From the NCBI GenBank assembly GCA_003215695.1, contig QCJZ01000001.1, forward strand, positions 30,625 through 94,624: DNA of 64,000 nt, given 5' to 3'. The position numbers were made by a program, and so were the translations under genes. Positions 47,873 to 56,524 of this stretch are shown here, piece by piece. This DNA is from Prochlorococcus sp. AG-409-J03 (GTDB lineage: Bacteria > Cyanobacteriota > Cyanobacteriia > PCC-6307 > Cyanobiaceae). The notes beneath the pieces are model-generated. The model was not told where the DNA came from and searched no databases. It saw only the letters and a list, made by a program, of their open reading frames with translations. Position 1 is the first letter of the stretch. Every line of letters begins with the position of its first letter.

Positions 47873-49438
47873 ATGAAATCACGTCTTTCTTATTTTGTCA
47901 TATTAGGAGTATTAATTTTATCAAGTTTCGCAGGTTTTTTTATCTGGCGTAATAACCTTCTCAATCAAATCCCAAAATTCAGCGATAAACCATACAATGC
48001 CCCTGTTTCCTCAAAATATATACCAACAAATACTGATCTCGTTTTTCACTGGAAAGTAAATCCAAATACAATCGCAAATTACATCGGAAATTATCAAAAT
48101 AAAAGCAATCAGAAAAGTATAAATCAACAATCAAAGTTCTTTAGAGATTCTTTTTTTAAATTAATAAGCCTTGATTTTGAAAGAGATGTCTCAAAATGGG
48201 TTGGCGATTATGGGAGCTTTGCAATATTTGATTCCCAAGAAAAAAAGCAATATAATTGGATTTTGGTCTTGGGAATAAAAGACAATATAAGTTTAGAAGA
48301 AGAGTTAAAATCTTTTATAGAACCAAGCATTATTGATCAGAGTAATAAGTCAAGTACCTCAATAAAAGGAATAATTTCAAAAAAAATTAATTCAAATAAA
48401 TCAATCTATTTTGCACATGACAAAGATAATCTTTTAATATCACCCAATCAAAAACTCGTAAAATCCTCAATAGAGCAATTAAATAATAATATATTAAATA
48501 CAAAAGAAAAATATAAAAAAATTCAATTAAAAGACAATCTTAAAGATGGATTTTTATTATTAGAAATTTCTCCAAAAAAAATTTTAAATTCAATTGGCCA
48601 AGAAGAAAATTTATTTAAATTAAATGATACAAAAGATTTAATTTCTTCAATAAATTTAGATAAAAATAAACTAAAGATGGAAGGAGTATTATCTTATGAT
48701 ATTAGAACCAAAATGCCAGTTAAAGATATTAAAAATACTATTAATAAAGATTTTAAACTTTATGAAGATTTTATATTAGTTGATAATCCCAAGCATTATT
48801 TCAGTAACAATTCTAGCCATCCATATCAAAATTTTATAGCATCGCTTATCCAAGAATCAACATCGCCAGATTATTCTAATCTATTCAAAATAATTCTTGA
48901 GAACTCTAGAGGGAATGTAATTTGGATAAATAATAAAGACTGGTTGGTTGTGACTAGAAGATCTGAGACGGGCAAAAATAAAATAAGTGAAATCCTAACA
49001 AAAGAGAATTTTTTGAATTCAAATCTAAATTTTAAAAACAGAGATCTAGAGGTTTGGTCAAAAATAAGTCCAGGTGAAAATGAACAAGATGAGATAAAAG
49101 AAAATATCGAAGCAATTATTGAAGAAGATCAAGCAAATTATATTTGGAGTCAAAACCTCTCTTCTATTTTAAATTTTGATAGTGCAAATTACTTTCAAAA
49201 TTATTCAGATAATGAAGAAAGGGTAAATGAAGTTAATGATTTCGATAATATCCTTAAAATACATTTAGGGAAAGAAAGAACAAAGACAATTCTAAAAAAT
49301 TTTTATCCATATATCTTATTCAAAACCATGCTAGGGAATAAACTAAGCCCTCCTCAAAATATTGATATATCTGTTGCAGTCCCTACAATTAATTATCCAG
49401 ATTTCATCAAGTTCAAAATCATCTTAAAAACAAGTTAA
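47873..49438 (+). CDS. DUF3352-like membrane-anchored protein
   Basis: A 521-residue protein with an N-terminal membrane anchor (about residues 6-26) and a large, mostly extracytoplasmic domain. A weak resemblance to DUF3352 is seen in the first 150 residues (PTNTDLVFHWKVNPNTI and KWVGDYGSFAIFD). The sequence is extremely Asn/Lys/Ile-rich and its coding DNA is more AT-rich than its neighbours, suggesting fast drift rather than transfer. No catalytic motif is visible. It is followed by a 111-base gap before gltA. Confidence 0.65.
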   Translation: MKSRLSYFVILGVLILSSFAGFFIWRNNLLNQIPKFSDKPYNAPVSSKYIPTNTDLVFHWKVNPNTIANYIGNYQNKSNQKSINQQSKFFRDSFFKLISLDFERDVSKWVGDYGSFAIFDSQEKKQYNWILVLGIKDNISLEEELKSFIEPSIIDQSNKSSTSIKGIISKKINSNKSIYFAHDKDNLLISPNQKLVKSSIEQLNNNILNTKEKYKKIQLKDNLKDGFLLLEISPKKILNSIGQEENLFKLNDTKDLISSINLDKNKLKMEGVLSYDIRTKMPVKDIKNTINKDFKLYEDFILVDNPKHYFSNNSSHPYQNFIASLIQESTSPDYSNLFKIILENSRGNVIWINNKDWLVVTRRSETGKNKISEILTKENFLNSNLNFKNRDLEVWSKISPGENEQDEIKENIEAIIEEDQANYIWSQNLSSILNFDSANYFQNYSDNEERVNEVNDFDNILKIHLGKERTKTILKNFYPYILFKTMLGNKLSPPQNIDISVAVPTINYPDFIKFKIILKTS

Positions 49439-49458
49439 TAAAAAGTTTAAAGTACTAT

Positions 49459-49487
49459 TTTCAACAGCTTGCTTAATTCTATATAAT
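49459..49487 (+). promoter_or_regulatory. Candidate promoter of gltA
   Basis: A perfect -10 box TATAAT (49482-49487) is preceded after 17 bases by TTTCAA, a 3-of-6 match to -35. The implied start near 49494 would give a leader of about 56 bases before the proposed AUA start of gltA. Confidence 0.5.
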
Positions 49488-49507
49488 AATTTTTAGAGAA
49501 AATTATT

Positions 49508-49521
49508 TTTCCAATTGGAAA
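49508..49521 (+). promoter_or_regulatory. 14-bp perfect palindrome in the gltA leader
   Basis: TTTCCAATTGGAAA reads the same on both strands and lies about 20 bases after the predicted transcription start. It can act as an operator on DNA or as a small hairpin in RNA. Flanking T-run and A-run can extend the pairing. Confidence 0.45.
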
Positions 49522-49549
49522 GAAAAATTATTTTGCAGGAGCCAAAGCC

Positions 49550-50704
49550 ATAGATAACAAACAACAGACAACTAAATTGGTTCTCAAGCCGGGTTTGGAA
49601 GGTGTTCCAGTCACAAATTCAGGTATATGCGAAATCAATGGGACAGAAGGGAATCTTAGTTATAGAGGCTATCCAATATCAGAACTAGCCCAAAAAAGTA
49701 GTTTTCTAGAGACTGCATTTCTCTTGATCTGGGGTGAACTTCCTAATGAAAGTGAGCTCAAAAAATTTGAAGAAGACGTTCAAATGCACAGGCGAGTGAG
49801 CTTTCGAATTAGAGATATGCTGAAGTGTTTTCCAGAATCTGGGCATCCTATGGATGCGCTGCAAGCGAGTGCCGCATCCCTAGGCCTATTTTATTCTCGA
49901 CGAGCAATTGATGATCCAAAATATATATATGACGCAGTAGTGAGATTAATTGCAAAAATCCCAACTATGGTTGCTGCTTTCGAGCAAATAAGAAAAGGAG
50001 ATGATCCAATTCAACCCCAGGATGATTTACCTTATTCATCCAACTTCCTTTATATGCTTACTGAGAAGGAACCCAATCCTCTTGCAGCCAGAGTTTTCGA
50101 CAGATGCTTAATCCTTCACGCCGAACACAGTCTTAACGCGAGTACTTTTAGCGCAAGAGTAACTGCAAGCACATTAACTGATCCATATGCTGTCGTGGCT
50201 TCAGCGGTTGGGACATTAGCTGGTCCCCTTCATGGAGGGGCCAATGAAGATGTGATCGCGATGTTAGAAGAAATTGGAATACCTGATAAAGCCTCTTCAT
50301 TTCTCAGTGAGGCAATTGCAAAAAAAAGAAAAATAATGGGCTTCGGACACAGGGAATATCGTGTCAAAGACCCCAGAGCAACAATTTTACAAGACTTTGC
50401 AGAGGAACTTTTTTCTGAATTTGGTAAAGATGAAATGTATGAAGTAGCTAAAACACTTGAAAAAGAGGCTATCTCCAGACTTGGGCCAAAAGGTATATTT
50501 CCAAATGTTGACTTTTATTCTGGACTTGTTTATAGAAAACTTGGAATTCCCAGAGACCTTTTTACTCCAGTGTTTGCAATTTCAAGAGTTGCTGGTTGGT
50601 TGGCTCACTGGAGAGAACAACTAGGAGCAAATAGAATTTTTAGACCGTCACAAATTTATGAAGGCCCAAAAGTCAGAAATTGGAAGCCGCTTAAAAGTAG
50701 ATGA
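49550..50704 (+). CDS. gltA: Citrate synthase, with probable AUA start codon
   Basis: It condenses oxaloacetate and acetyl-CoA at the head of the incomplete cyanobacterial TCA pathway. The sequence has LVLKPGLEGVPVT, HAEHSLNASTF, GPLHGGANEDV and the catalytic MGFGHREY with later Asp in PNVDFYSG. The track begins at a TTG (49577) that has no ribosome-binding site. A perfect AGGAG at 49537 points, with 8-base spacing, to ATA at 49550, which gives DNKQQTTK before LVLKPG and 384 residues. Both starts lie in one frame. The AUA start is inference and uncommon in bacteria. Confidence 0.93.
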   Translation: MDNKQQTTKLVLKPGLEGVPVTNSGICEINGTEGNLSYRGYPISELAQKSSFLETAFLLIWGELPNESELKKFEEDVQMHRRVSFRIRDMLKCFPESGHPMDALQASAASLGLFYSRRAIDDPKYIYDAVVRLIAKIPTMVAAFEQIRKGDDPIQPQDDLPYSSNFLYMLTEKEPNPLAARVFDRCLILHAEHSLNASTFSARVTASTLTDPYAVVASAVGTLAGPLHGGANEDVIAMLEEIGIPDKASSFLSEAIAKKRKIMGFGHREYRVKDPRATILQDFAEELFSEFGKDEMYEVAKTLEKEAISRLGPKGIFPNVDFYSGLVYRKLGIPRDLFTPVFAISRVAGWLAHWREQLGANRIFRPSQIYEGPKVRNWKPLKSR

Positions 50705-50779
50705 TTTAAAATTTTATTTTTTTGAATTTAAATTTAATTCAAAATTACACTAACCTAAATAATAGATTAAATATCATAA

Positions 50780-51898
50780 GTGAATTCAGGTATAGACCTT
50801 GAGATGAGTTTTACCGAGGGTGTTCAAAACCTTGGTTTATCTCATGAGTTGGCACATCTTTTATGGATACCTCTCCCAATGCTTCTAGTATTGGTTTCCG
50901 CTGTTATTGGTGTTTTAGTAACAGTTTGGCTTGAACGAAAAATTTCTGCAGCAGCTCAACAAAGAATTGGACCTGAATATGCAGGAGCACTAGGCATTCT
51001 TCAACCAATGGCAGACGGGTTAAAACTTTTAGTAAAAGAAGATATTATTCCAGCCAGAGCTGACAATGTTCTTTTTACAGTCGGGCCAATATTAGTTTTA
51101 GTTCCTGTAATTCTCTCTTGGTTAATTGTTCCTTTTGGTCAAAATCTTTTAATTAGCAATGTTGGCATAGGAATCTTTTTATGGATTGCTCTTAGTAGTA
51201 TTCAACCAATTGGTCTTTTGATGAGTGGCTACTCTTCCAATAATAAATATTCCTTATTAGGTGGACTTAGAGCTGCCGCTCAATCAATCAGCTATGAAAT
51301 CCCACTTGCTCTAGCGGTTTTGGCGATAGTCATGATGAGCAATTCATTGAGCACTATTGACATAGTTAATCAACAAAACACTGCTGGTTTTCTTAGCTGG
51401 AATATATGGCGACAACCTGTTGGATTTATCATTTTTTGGATATGTGCTTTAGCAGAATGCGAAAGACTCCCTTTTGATCTACCTGAAGCAGAAGAGGAAC
51501 TTGTAGCTGGATATCAAACTGAGTATGCAGGCATGAAATTTGCTTTGTTTTATTTGGCTGGATATATAAATCTTGTTTTATCAGCTTTACTTGTTTCAGT
51601 TCTTTACCTGGGTGGATGGGGATTTCCTATATCCATTGATTGGTTTTCATCTTTAATTGGTGTCTCAATTGACAATCCACTAGTTCAGGTTATTGCTGCA
51701 TCCCTGGGAATTGTAATGACAGTCCTCAAGGCTTATTTACTTGTTTTTTTAGCAATTTTACTTCGATGGACTACTCCAAGAGTTCGGATTGATCAACTTT
51801 TGGATTTAGGCTGGAAGTTTCTTTTACCTATTTCTTTAGTCAATTTGCTTGTAACTGCATCACTCAAATTGACATTTCCTATTACTTTCGGAGGATAA
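50780..51898 (+). CDS. ndhA: NAD(P)H-quinone oxidoreductase subunit 1
   Basis: NdhA is the membrane subunit next to the quinone-binding site of NDH-1. The 372-residue protein has about eight hydrophobic helices, with conserved [20 protein letters not shown] and RADNVLF. It also has [15 protein letters not shown] and [26 protein letters not shown]. The start is GTG. It heads the ndhA-I-G-E-nadK cluster, in the canonical gene order of cyanobacteria and chloroplasts. Confidence 0.97.
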   Translation: MNSGIDLEMSFTEGVQNLGLSHELAHLLWIPLPMLLVLVSAVIGVLVTVWLERKISAAAQQRIGPEYAGALGILQPMADGLKLLVKEDIIPARADNVLFTVGPILVLVPVILSWLIVPFGQNLLISNVGIGIFLWIALSSIQPIGLLMSGYSSNNKYSLLGGLRAAAQSISYEIPLALAVLAIVMMSNSLSTIDIVNQQNTAGFLSWNIWRQPVGFIIFWICALAECERLPFDLPEAEEELVAGYQTEYAGMKFALFYLAGYINLVLSALLVSVLYLGGWGFPISIDWFSSLIGVSIDNPLVQVIAASLGIVMTVLKAYLLVFLAILLRWTTPRVRIDQLLDLGWKFLLPISLVNLLVTASLKLTFPITFGG

Positions 51899-51964
51899 AA
51901 GCGAAGCAACACAATAGCAGTCTCATTTTGAGTAAAAGTACCTACATTTACTTGAAAAAACCTG

Positions 51965-51970
51965 TATAAT
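51965..51970 (+). promoter_or_regulatory. Candidate -10 box upstream of ndhI
   Basis: A perfect TATAAT lies 39 bases before the ndhI start, in the 110-base gap after ndhA. The -35 region is weak. An internal promoter giving extra ndhI-G-E-nadK message is possible, but this is untested. Confidence 0.4.
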
Positions 51971-52008
51971 GACTAATGTAATGAAAGGCCGCCGGCGATA
52001 AATTTAAT

Positions 52009-52662
52009 ATGCTTGGTTTCCTTGAAAAAGTTGCCGACTACACTAAAGAAGCAGCCAGCGCGGCGAAATATTTGGTTGATGGATTAGGTGTAACTTTTGA
52101 CCACATGCGACGTAGACCTGTAACTGTTCAATACCCATATGAAAAATTAATTCCATCTGAACGTTATAGAGGCAGAATTCATTATGAATTTGACAAATGT
52201 ATCGCTTGCGAGGTTTGCGTAAGAGTTTGCCCGATCAATCTTCCAGTAGTTGACTGGGTAATGAATAAAGAAACAAAGAAAAAAGAATTAAGAAATTACT
52301 CTATTGACTTTGGTGCATGTATTTTTTGTGGAAATTGTGTTGAATACTGTCCTACAAATTGTTTATCAATGACTGAAGAATATGAACTTGCTTCATTTGA
52401 TAGGCACAGTCTTAACTACGACAATGTAGCTCTTGGAAGACTCCCAACAAGCGTAACTTCAGATCCATCAGTTCGTCCACTAAGAGAATTAGCGTATTTA
52501 CCTGAAGGGGTAATGGACCCTCATGAATTGACAGCAAATCAAGCAAGAGCTGGAAAACTTCCAAATCAAGTTATTAAAGAACTCCAAGCTCAAAAATCAA
52601 ATGAAGAAAGTAACAATTCGACCGATATGGATCCAAACAAATCAAACTCTACTAATTCATGA
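52009..52662 (+). CDS. ndhI: NAD(P)H-quinone oxidoreductase subunit I (two 4Fe-4S clusters)
   Basis: A ferredoxin-like arm subunit carrying electrons towards the quinone site. The two cluster motifs are intact: [12 protein letters not shown] near residue 64 and [12 protein letters not shown] near residue 104. The 217-residue protein ends in a hydrophilic Ser/Asn tail of about 30 residues that is outside the core fold. The stop overlaps the ndhG start by 4 bases. Confidence 0.97.
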   Translation: MLGFLEKVADYTKEAASAAKYLVDGLGVTFDHMRRRPVTVQYPYEKLIPSERYRGRIHYEFDKCIACEVCVRVCPINLPVVDWVMNKETKKKELRNYSIDFGACIFCGNCVEYCPTNCLSMTEEYELASFDRHSLNYDNVALGRLPTSVTSDPSVRPLRELAYLPEGVMDPHELTANQARAGKLPNQVIKELQAQKSNEESNNSTDMDPNKSNSTNS

Positions 52663-53261
52663 ATATCGCTTATTCAACTGAATTAATTTGCTTTTTAATT
52701 CTCAGTTCAATCATAGTTTCAGGTAGTTTGGCAGTTGTCTTACTAGAAAATATTGTTTACTCAGCATTTTTATTAGGCGGAGTTTTCATGGCTGTTGGTG
52801 GTTTATATCTATTACTAAACGCTAGTTTTGTTGCTGCCGCTCAAATCCTTGTATATGTAGGAGCCGTAAATGTATTAATCTTATTTGCAATAATGTTAGT
52901 TAATAATAAAGAAAAATTAGAGCCAATCAAAGGACTGAAAACAAGAAGATTCATCTCAGGTGCAGTTTGCTCTGGACTATTAATTCTTTTATTGAGAGTT
53001 AGTATTACCACAAAATGGAACATACCCGGTCCAAAATCTATTGGTGAAGAAGCTACAGAAAGAATTGGAGAACATTTATTTACTGACTATCTATTACCTT
53101 TTGAACTTGCTTCTATTTTGTTATTAATGGCAATGATAGGTGCAATTGTATTAGCCAGAAGAGATATTTCAATTACTTCAAATAAGTTAGGAGATTTCAA
53201 CAATGAAAAGTCCTTAAGTGATAATAAAATTCCTCTCCTTTCTGAAAATAGTTTAAAATGA
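52659..53261 (+). CDS. ndhG: NAD(P)H-quinone oxidoreductase subunit 6
   Basis: A membrane subunit of NDH-1, with five hydrophobic helices in 200 residues and the conserved [21 protein letters not shown] stretch (shown only as [12 protein letters not shown]). The C-terminal tail after about residue 165 is polar. It overlaps ndhI by 4 bases and precedes ndhE by about 33 bases. Confidence 0.94.
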   Translation: MNIAYSTELICFLILSSIIVSGSLAVVLLENIVYSAFLLGGVFMAVGGLYLLLNASFVAAAQILVYVGAVNVLILFAIMLVNNKEKLEPIKGLKTRRFISGAVCSGLLILLLRVSITTKWNIPGPKSIGEEATERIGEHLFTDYLLPFELASILLLMAMIGAIVLARRDISITSNKLGDFNNEKSLSDNKIPLLSENSLK

Positions 53262-53294
53262 AAAAAATTATTTGTGAAAGAATTAAGTATTAAG

Positions 53295-53624
53295 ATGTTA
53301 GAGAACCCTATTGGCCCAGTACCTCTTCAAGCTTATCTTATAGTTGCTGCTTTCCTTTTCTGCACGGGTGTATGGGGATTAATCAATAGTAGAAATGCAG
53401 TTAGGGTTTTAATGAGCATTGAATTAATGTTAAACGCAGTGAATGTAAATCTTATGAGTTTTTCATCTTATATAGATGGATCAATAATTAGAGGTCAAGT
53501 ATTTTCAATTTTTGTTATCACCGTTGCAGCAGCAGAGGCCGCTGTTGGACTAGCAATACTACTTTCATTATACAGAAATAGAGTTACTATTGACATGGAA
53601 AATTTCAATCTACTCAAATGGTAG
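53295..53624 (+). CDS. ndhE: NAD(P)H-quinone oxidoreductase subunit 4L
   Basis: The small three-helix subunit corresponding to NuoK. The signature [21 protein letters not shown] is near residue 30. The track starts at a GTG at 53274, but NdhE proteins normally begin just before the first helix, so ATG 53295 (MLENPIGP) giving 109 residues is preferred. Neither start has a clear ribosome-binding site. It is followed 9 bases later by nadK. Confidence 0.94.
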   Translation: MLENPIGPVPLQAYLIVAAFLFCTGVWGLINSRNAVRVLMSIELMLNAVNVNLMSFSSYIDGSIIRGQVFSIFVITVAAAEAAVGLAILLSLYRNRVTIDMENFNLLKW

Positions 53625-53633
53625 GTATTACTA

Positions 53634-54539
53634 ATGACATCAAATCTGATCTGGATCTTATATCGATCAGATAGCGATACTGCATATAAAGAAACCCTAA
53701 ATTGCAAGAAAATAATTGAAGGTTATGGTAAAAAAGTTACCCTTTCCGAAATAAGTAATGATACTGAAAATCTTAATCAATTATTGTCAGAATCTGAGAT
53801 ATTACCAGAAATAACTATTGTTTTAGGAGGTGATGGAACAGTTTTAAAGGCTGCCAGATACTTATCACCAAAAAAGATCCCTATTTTAAGTTTCAATGTA
53901 GGAGGAAATCTAGGCTTTTTAACACACGATCGTCATATTTTAAAGCAAGAGAACTTTTGGGAAAGAGTTTCAAATAATAGATTTAATATACAAAAAAGAA
54001 TGATGCTTGAAGCAATTATATTTACAGAAAAAAAGAACAAGGAAAGAATTATTAAAAGATCATTTTTTGCTCTAAATGATTTTTATTTTCGATCTTGCAC
54101 AGACGAAATTGCACCCACTTGCAGTCTTTCTCTTGAAATCGACGGTGAAGACGTTGACAAATACAAAGGAGATGGTCTTATCTTCTCTACCCCAACAGGC
54201 TCTACTGCCTACTCTATGGCTGCAGGAGGACCAATTATACACCCTTCCTTGGATGCGATAATCGTCAGTGCTATATGTCCAATGAGCTTGGCTAGTAGGC
54301 CGATTGTGGTCCCACCTAAATCCCGATTAGTAATAAAACCAATTAGAGATAAGAAACAAAAAATAAAGCTATGGTTAGATGGATCTAGTGGATGTCTAAT
54401 TGATGCAAATGATACTTGCTTAATAAAGAAATCTAATCATTCAACCTCAATAATAATCTTAGATGAAAATCTTTCTTATTATAAAACCATTACTCAAAAA
54501 CTACATTGGGCAAGCAGCCTAAGTGATAATAATAAATAA
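53634..54539 (+). CDS. nadK: NAD kinase
   Basis: NadK phosphorylates NAD to NADP. The 301-residue protein contains VLGGDGTVLKAARY near residue 65, GNLGFLTH, the NAD-binding GDGLIFSTPTGSTAYSMAAGGP near 180, and SLASRPIV. It lies 9 bases after ndhE, so NADP supply is transcribed with the NDH-1 subunits. Cyanobacteria often have two NAD kinases; the other one is not in this window. Its last base is the first base of the CYTH start. Confidence 0.95.
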   Translation: MTSNLIWILYRSDSDTAYKETLNCKKIIEGYGKKVTLSEISNDTENLNQLLSESEILPEITIVLGGDGTVLKAARYLSPKKIPILSFNVGGNLGFLTHDRHILKQENFWERVSNNRFNIQKRMMLEAIIFTEKKNKERIIKRSFFALNDFYFRSCTDEIAPTCSLSLEIDGEDVDKYKGDGLIFSTPTGSTAYSMAAGGPIIHPSLDAIIVSAICPMSLASRPIVVPPKSRLVIKPIRDKKQKIKLWLDGSSGCLIDANDTCLIKKSNHSTSIIILDENLSYYKTITQKLHWASSLSDNNK

Positions 54540-55039
54540 TGGGGATAGAAATCGAAAGAAGATTCCTAGTTGAGAATGAAGACTGGAAATCGCAAGTAAT
54601 ATTAACTGAAGATTTTAGCCAAGCCTACTTAAATTCAAATATAGATAAATGGTCCACTCGAGTAAGGACAATAGATAATAAAAAAGCATACTTAACATTA
54701 AAGTCTTCAATAAATGGATTGATGAATTATGAATTTGAATATTCAATACCTATAAAAGATGCTATGCAACTAATAAAATTATCAAAATATAAAATTACTA
54801 AAACTCGTTATCACCTAAAAATAAATCACAAAAATTGGGTCATTGATCTTTTTTATGGTTCAAATTCTTCTTTAAAAATTGCTGAAATTGAGTTGAATGA
54901 TGAATCGGAAGAAATTCAAGTCCCATCTTGGTGTGGTCAAGAGATCACTGGAATCAAATCATTAAGCAATGCCTCTCTCGCAAAGACACCTATTTCTAAG
55001 CTTTCAATAAAAGACCGCATGGAAGTAAAAGAATCTTGA
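54539..55039 (+). CDS. CYTH-domain protein (triphosphate tunnel metalloenzyme family)
   Basis: A 166-residue protein with a CYTH domain beginning at IEIERRFLV. In this family the ExExK motif binds triphosphate in a beta-barrel tunnel. Here the fifth residue is Arg rather than Lys, which is common in bacterial members. Further basic strands (TRVRT, TLKSS, TKTRY) and acidic ones (EFEYS, AEIEL) fit the fold. Known members are tripolyphosphatases, thiamine triphosphatases or adenylate cyclases. Substrate is unknown. It overlaps nadK by one base. Confidence 0.85.
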   Translation: MGIEIERRFLVENEDWKSQVILTEDFSQAYLNSNIDKWSTRVRTIDNKKAYLTLKSSINGLMNYEFEYSIPIKDAMQLIKLSKYKITKTRYHLKINHKNWVIDLFYGSNSSLKIAEIELNDESEEIQVPSWCGQEITGIKSLSNASLAKTPISKLSIKDRMEVKES

Positions 55040-55127
55040 GCGAAAAGGCAAATCTTCCTTTAGATTATCTTTATATTTACTGCTGGTAATTTCCAGCGGC
55101 TTATGCATCCTTTGCAAGAGGTGTGAC

Positions 55128-55277
55128 TTGTATGGTCTTTATGACACAGAAGGTATCCTTCGCTTCACTTGTACTGATAAGGAAGCATGCATAGCATATG
55201 CAAAGTTATTTGAGCTGTCATCAATTGAAATTTCTCTGATGCCCTTATCCGATATCAATGAAAAAGAAGATAATTAG
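55128..55277 (+). CDS. Conserved-looking 49-residue protein missed by the ORF track
   Basis: A TTG start with AAGAGG six bases upstream opens a 49-codon frame. It begins MYGLYDTEGILRFTCTDKEA and continues with IAYAKLFELSSIEISLMPLSD and a charged tail. The composition is that of a folded small protein, not a random frame, and the ribosome-binding site is good. I do not recognise the family. The same frame is open upstream and reads LCILCKRCDLYG, but has no usable start there. It lies after the CYTH gene and overlaps the convergent pedR gene by 4 bases. Confidence 0.6.
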   Translation: MYGLYDTEGILRFTCTDKEACIAYAKLFELSSIEISLMPLSDINEKEDN

Positions 55278-55567
55278 ATATTCGACGAAGTTGATTCATC
55301 ATCTGGCAAAGAACAACAATTAAAACCATCTCGACATATCTTTCCATGATCCATTGCCCAGTTCAATAAAGCAACTCTGTTTTTTGAGCCTGTTTTTGTG
55401 AACATATTGCTTACATGATTGTCTACAGTTCTTTTACTAATTGTCAGTTTTTCAGCAATCTCTTGGTTAGTGAGCCCATCCGCAACTAATCCAATAATCT
55501 CCATTTCTCTAGCCGAGAGTCCCATATGGGAAGAATTAGCGATCTCTCCTGTAAACATTCCCCTCAC
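55274..55567 (-). CDS. pedR: PedR-like small LuxR-type transcription regulator
   Basis: A 97-residue protein that is essentially one LuxR DNA-binding domain: LSAREMEIIGLVADGLTNQEIAEKL with RTVDNHVSNMF. No receiver domain is attached. The C-terminal ICRDGFNCC with several Cys residues resembles cyanobacterial PedR, which senses photosynthetic electron flow through thioredoxin. That role is known from Synechocystis and inferred here. It lies next to the NDH-1/nadK cluster and its stop overlaps the small gene. Confidence 0.8.
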   Translation of the reverse strand: MRGMFTGEIANSSHMGLSAREMEIIGLVADGLTNQEIAEKLTISKRTVDNHVSNMFTKTGSKNRVALLNWAMDHGKICRDGFNCCSLPDDESTSSNI

Positions 55568-55642
55568 TCACAACTCTTTAATTAATACTACTTAGATTAG
55601 GGCCTTTAATCACCGATAGTAATTATCTAGTAAAAAATACAT

Positions 55643-56524
55643 GTGAAATCTAAACTTCAAAATCGTCTTGAATCGGGATTATCAGCAATTACTGCTGAGA
55701 TCATGCCTCCTAGAGGTGGAAGTACAGCCATGGCTCTCTCAAAAGCCTCCAAATTAAAAGACCTTGTACATGGATTTAATGTTACAGATGGGAGCAGGGC
55801 AATCATGAGAATGAGCAGTCTAGCCTTGTGCAAGCTGCTTTTAGAGGCAAATCTTGAACCAGTTCTGCAATTATCGTGTAGAGATAGGAATCGAATTGCA
55901 TTACAAGCTGAATTACTTGGAGCACATGCTTTAGGAATATCAAATCTTCTATGTTTAACAGGTGATCCAGTACGAGTTGGAGACCAATCTCAAGCCAAGT
56001 CAGTTCAAGACTTGAACTCAATAGAACTTATTGATCAAGTCACATCACTTAACAAAGGAATAGATCCAGTATCAGGCTTGTTACCAGATGGCCCCACTAA
56101 TTTATTTGCTGGAGCAGCAGCAGATCCAAATTGCAAAGGATTTGATGGTTTAAGAAGAAGAGTAGAACGCAAAAAAAACGCGGGTGCAAATTTCCTTCAA
56201 ACTCAAATGGTTATGGACCCCAAAGTACTTGAACGATTTTGCAAGGAAATAACGGAGCCTATGAAAATTCCTGTTTTAGCAGGGGTTTTTCTACTCAAAT
56301 CTGCCAAAAATGCTCAATTCATCAATCGTGTAGTACCAGGCGCATGTATACCTGAAGCAATTATTTCAAGACTTGAAAGTGCATCAAACCCTATTGATGA
56401 AGGTATCTCAATTGCTTCTGAGCAAGTAAAAAGTTTTCTAGGAATTGCTCAAGGAGTGCATCTAATGGCCGTTAAAGCAGAAGAACAAATACCAATGATT
56501 TTAGATAAAGCAAATATTAATTAG
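55643..56524 (+). CDS. metF: Methylenetetrahydrofolate reductase family protein
   Basis: A 293-residue beta-barrel flavoprotein of the MetF family, which reduces 5,10-methylene-THF to methyl-THF for methionine synthesis. AEIMPPRGG is the N-terminal Glu region, followed by FNVTDGSRA, QLSCRDRNRIALQAELLGAHALGISNLLCLTGD (shown in part) and AGANFLQTQMVMD. The start is GTG. It diverges from pedR with a 75-base gap and overlaps the following convergent gene by 8 bases. Confidence 0.88.
   Translation: MKSKLQNRLESGLSAITAEIMPPRGGSTAMALSKASKLKDLVHGFNVTDGSRAIMRMSSLALCKLLLEANLEPVLQLSCRDRNRIALQAELLGAHALGISNLLCLTGDPVRVGDQSQAKSVQDLNSIELIDQVTSLNKGIDPVSGLLPDGPTNLFAGAAADPNCKGFDGLRRRVERKKNAGANFLQTQMVMDPKVLERFCKEITEPMKIPVLAGVFLLKSAKNAQFINRVVPGACIPEAIISRLESASNPIDEGISIASEQVKSFLGIAQGVHLMAVKAEEQIPMILDKANIN

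Noticed and set aside
47873-49438. DUF3352-like gene as horizontally acquired because of its high AT content
   Set aside because: The gene lies between core genes with no repeats, integrase or tRNA nearby. Loose constraint in a membrane-anchored protein explains the drift better.
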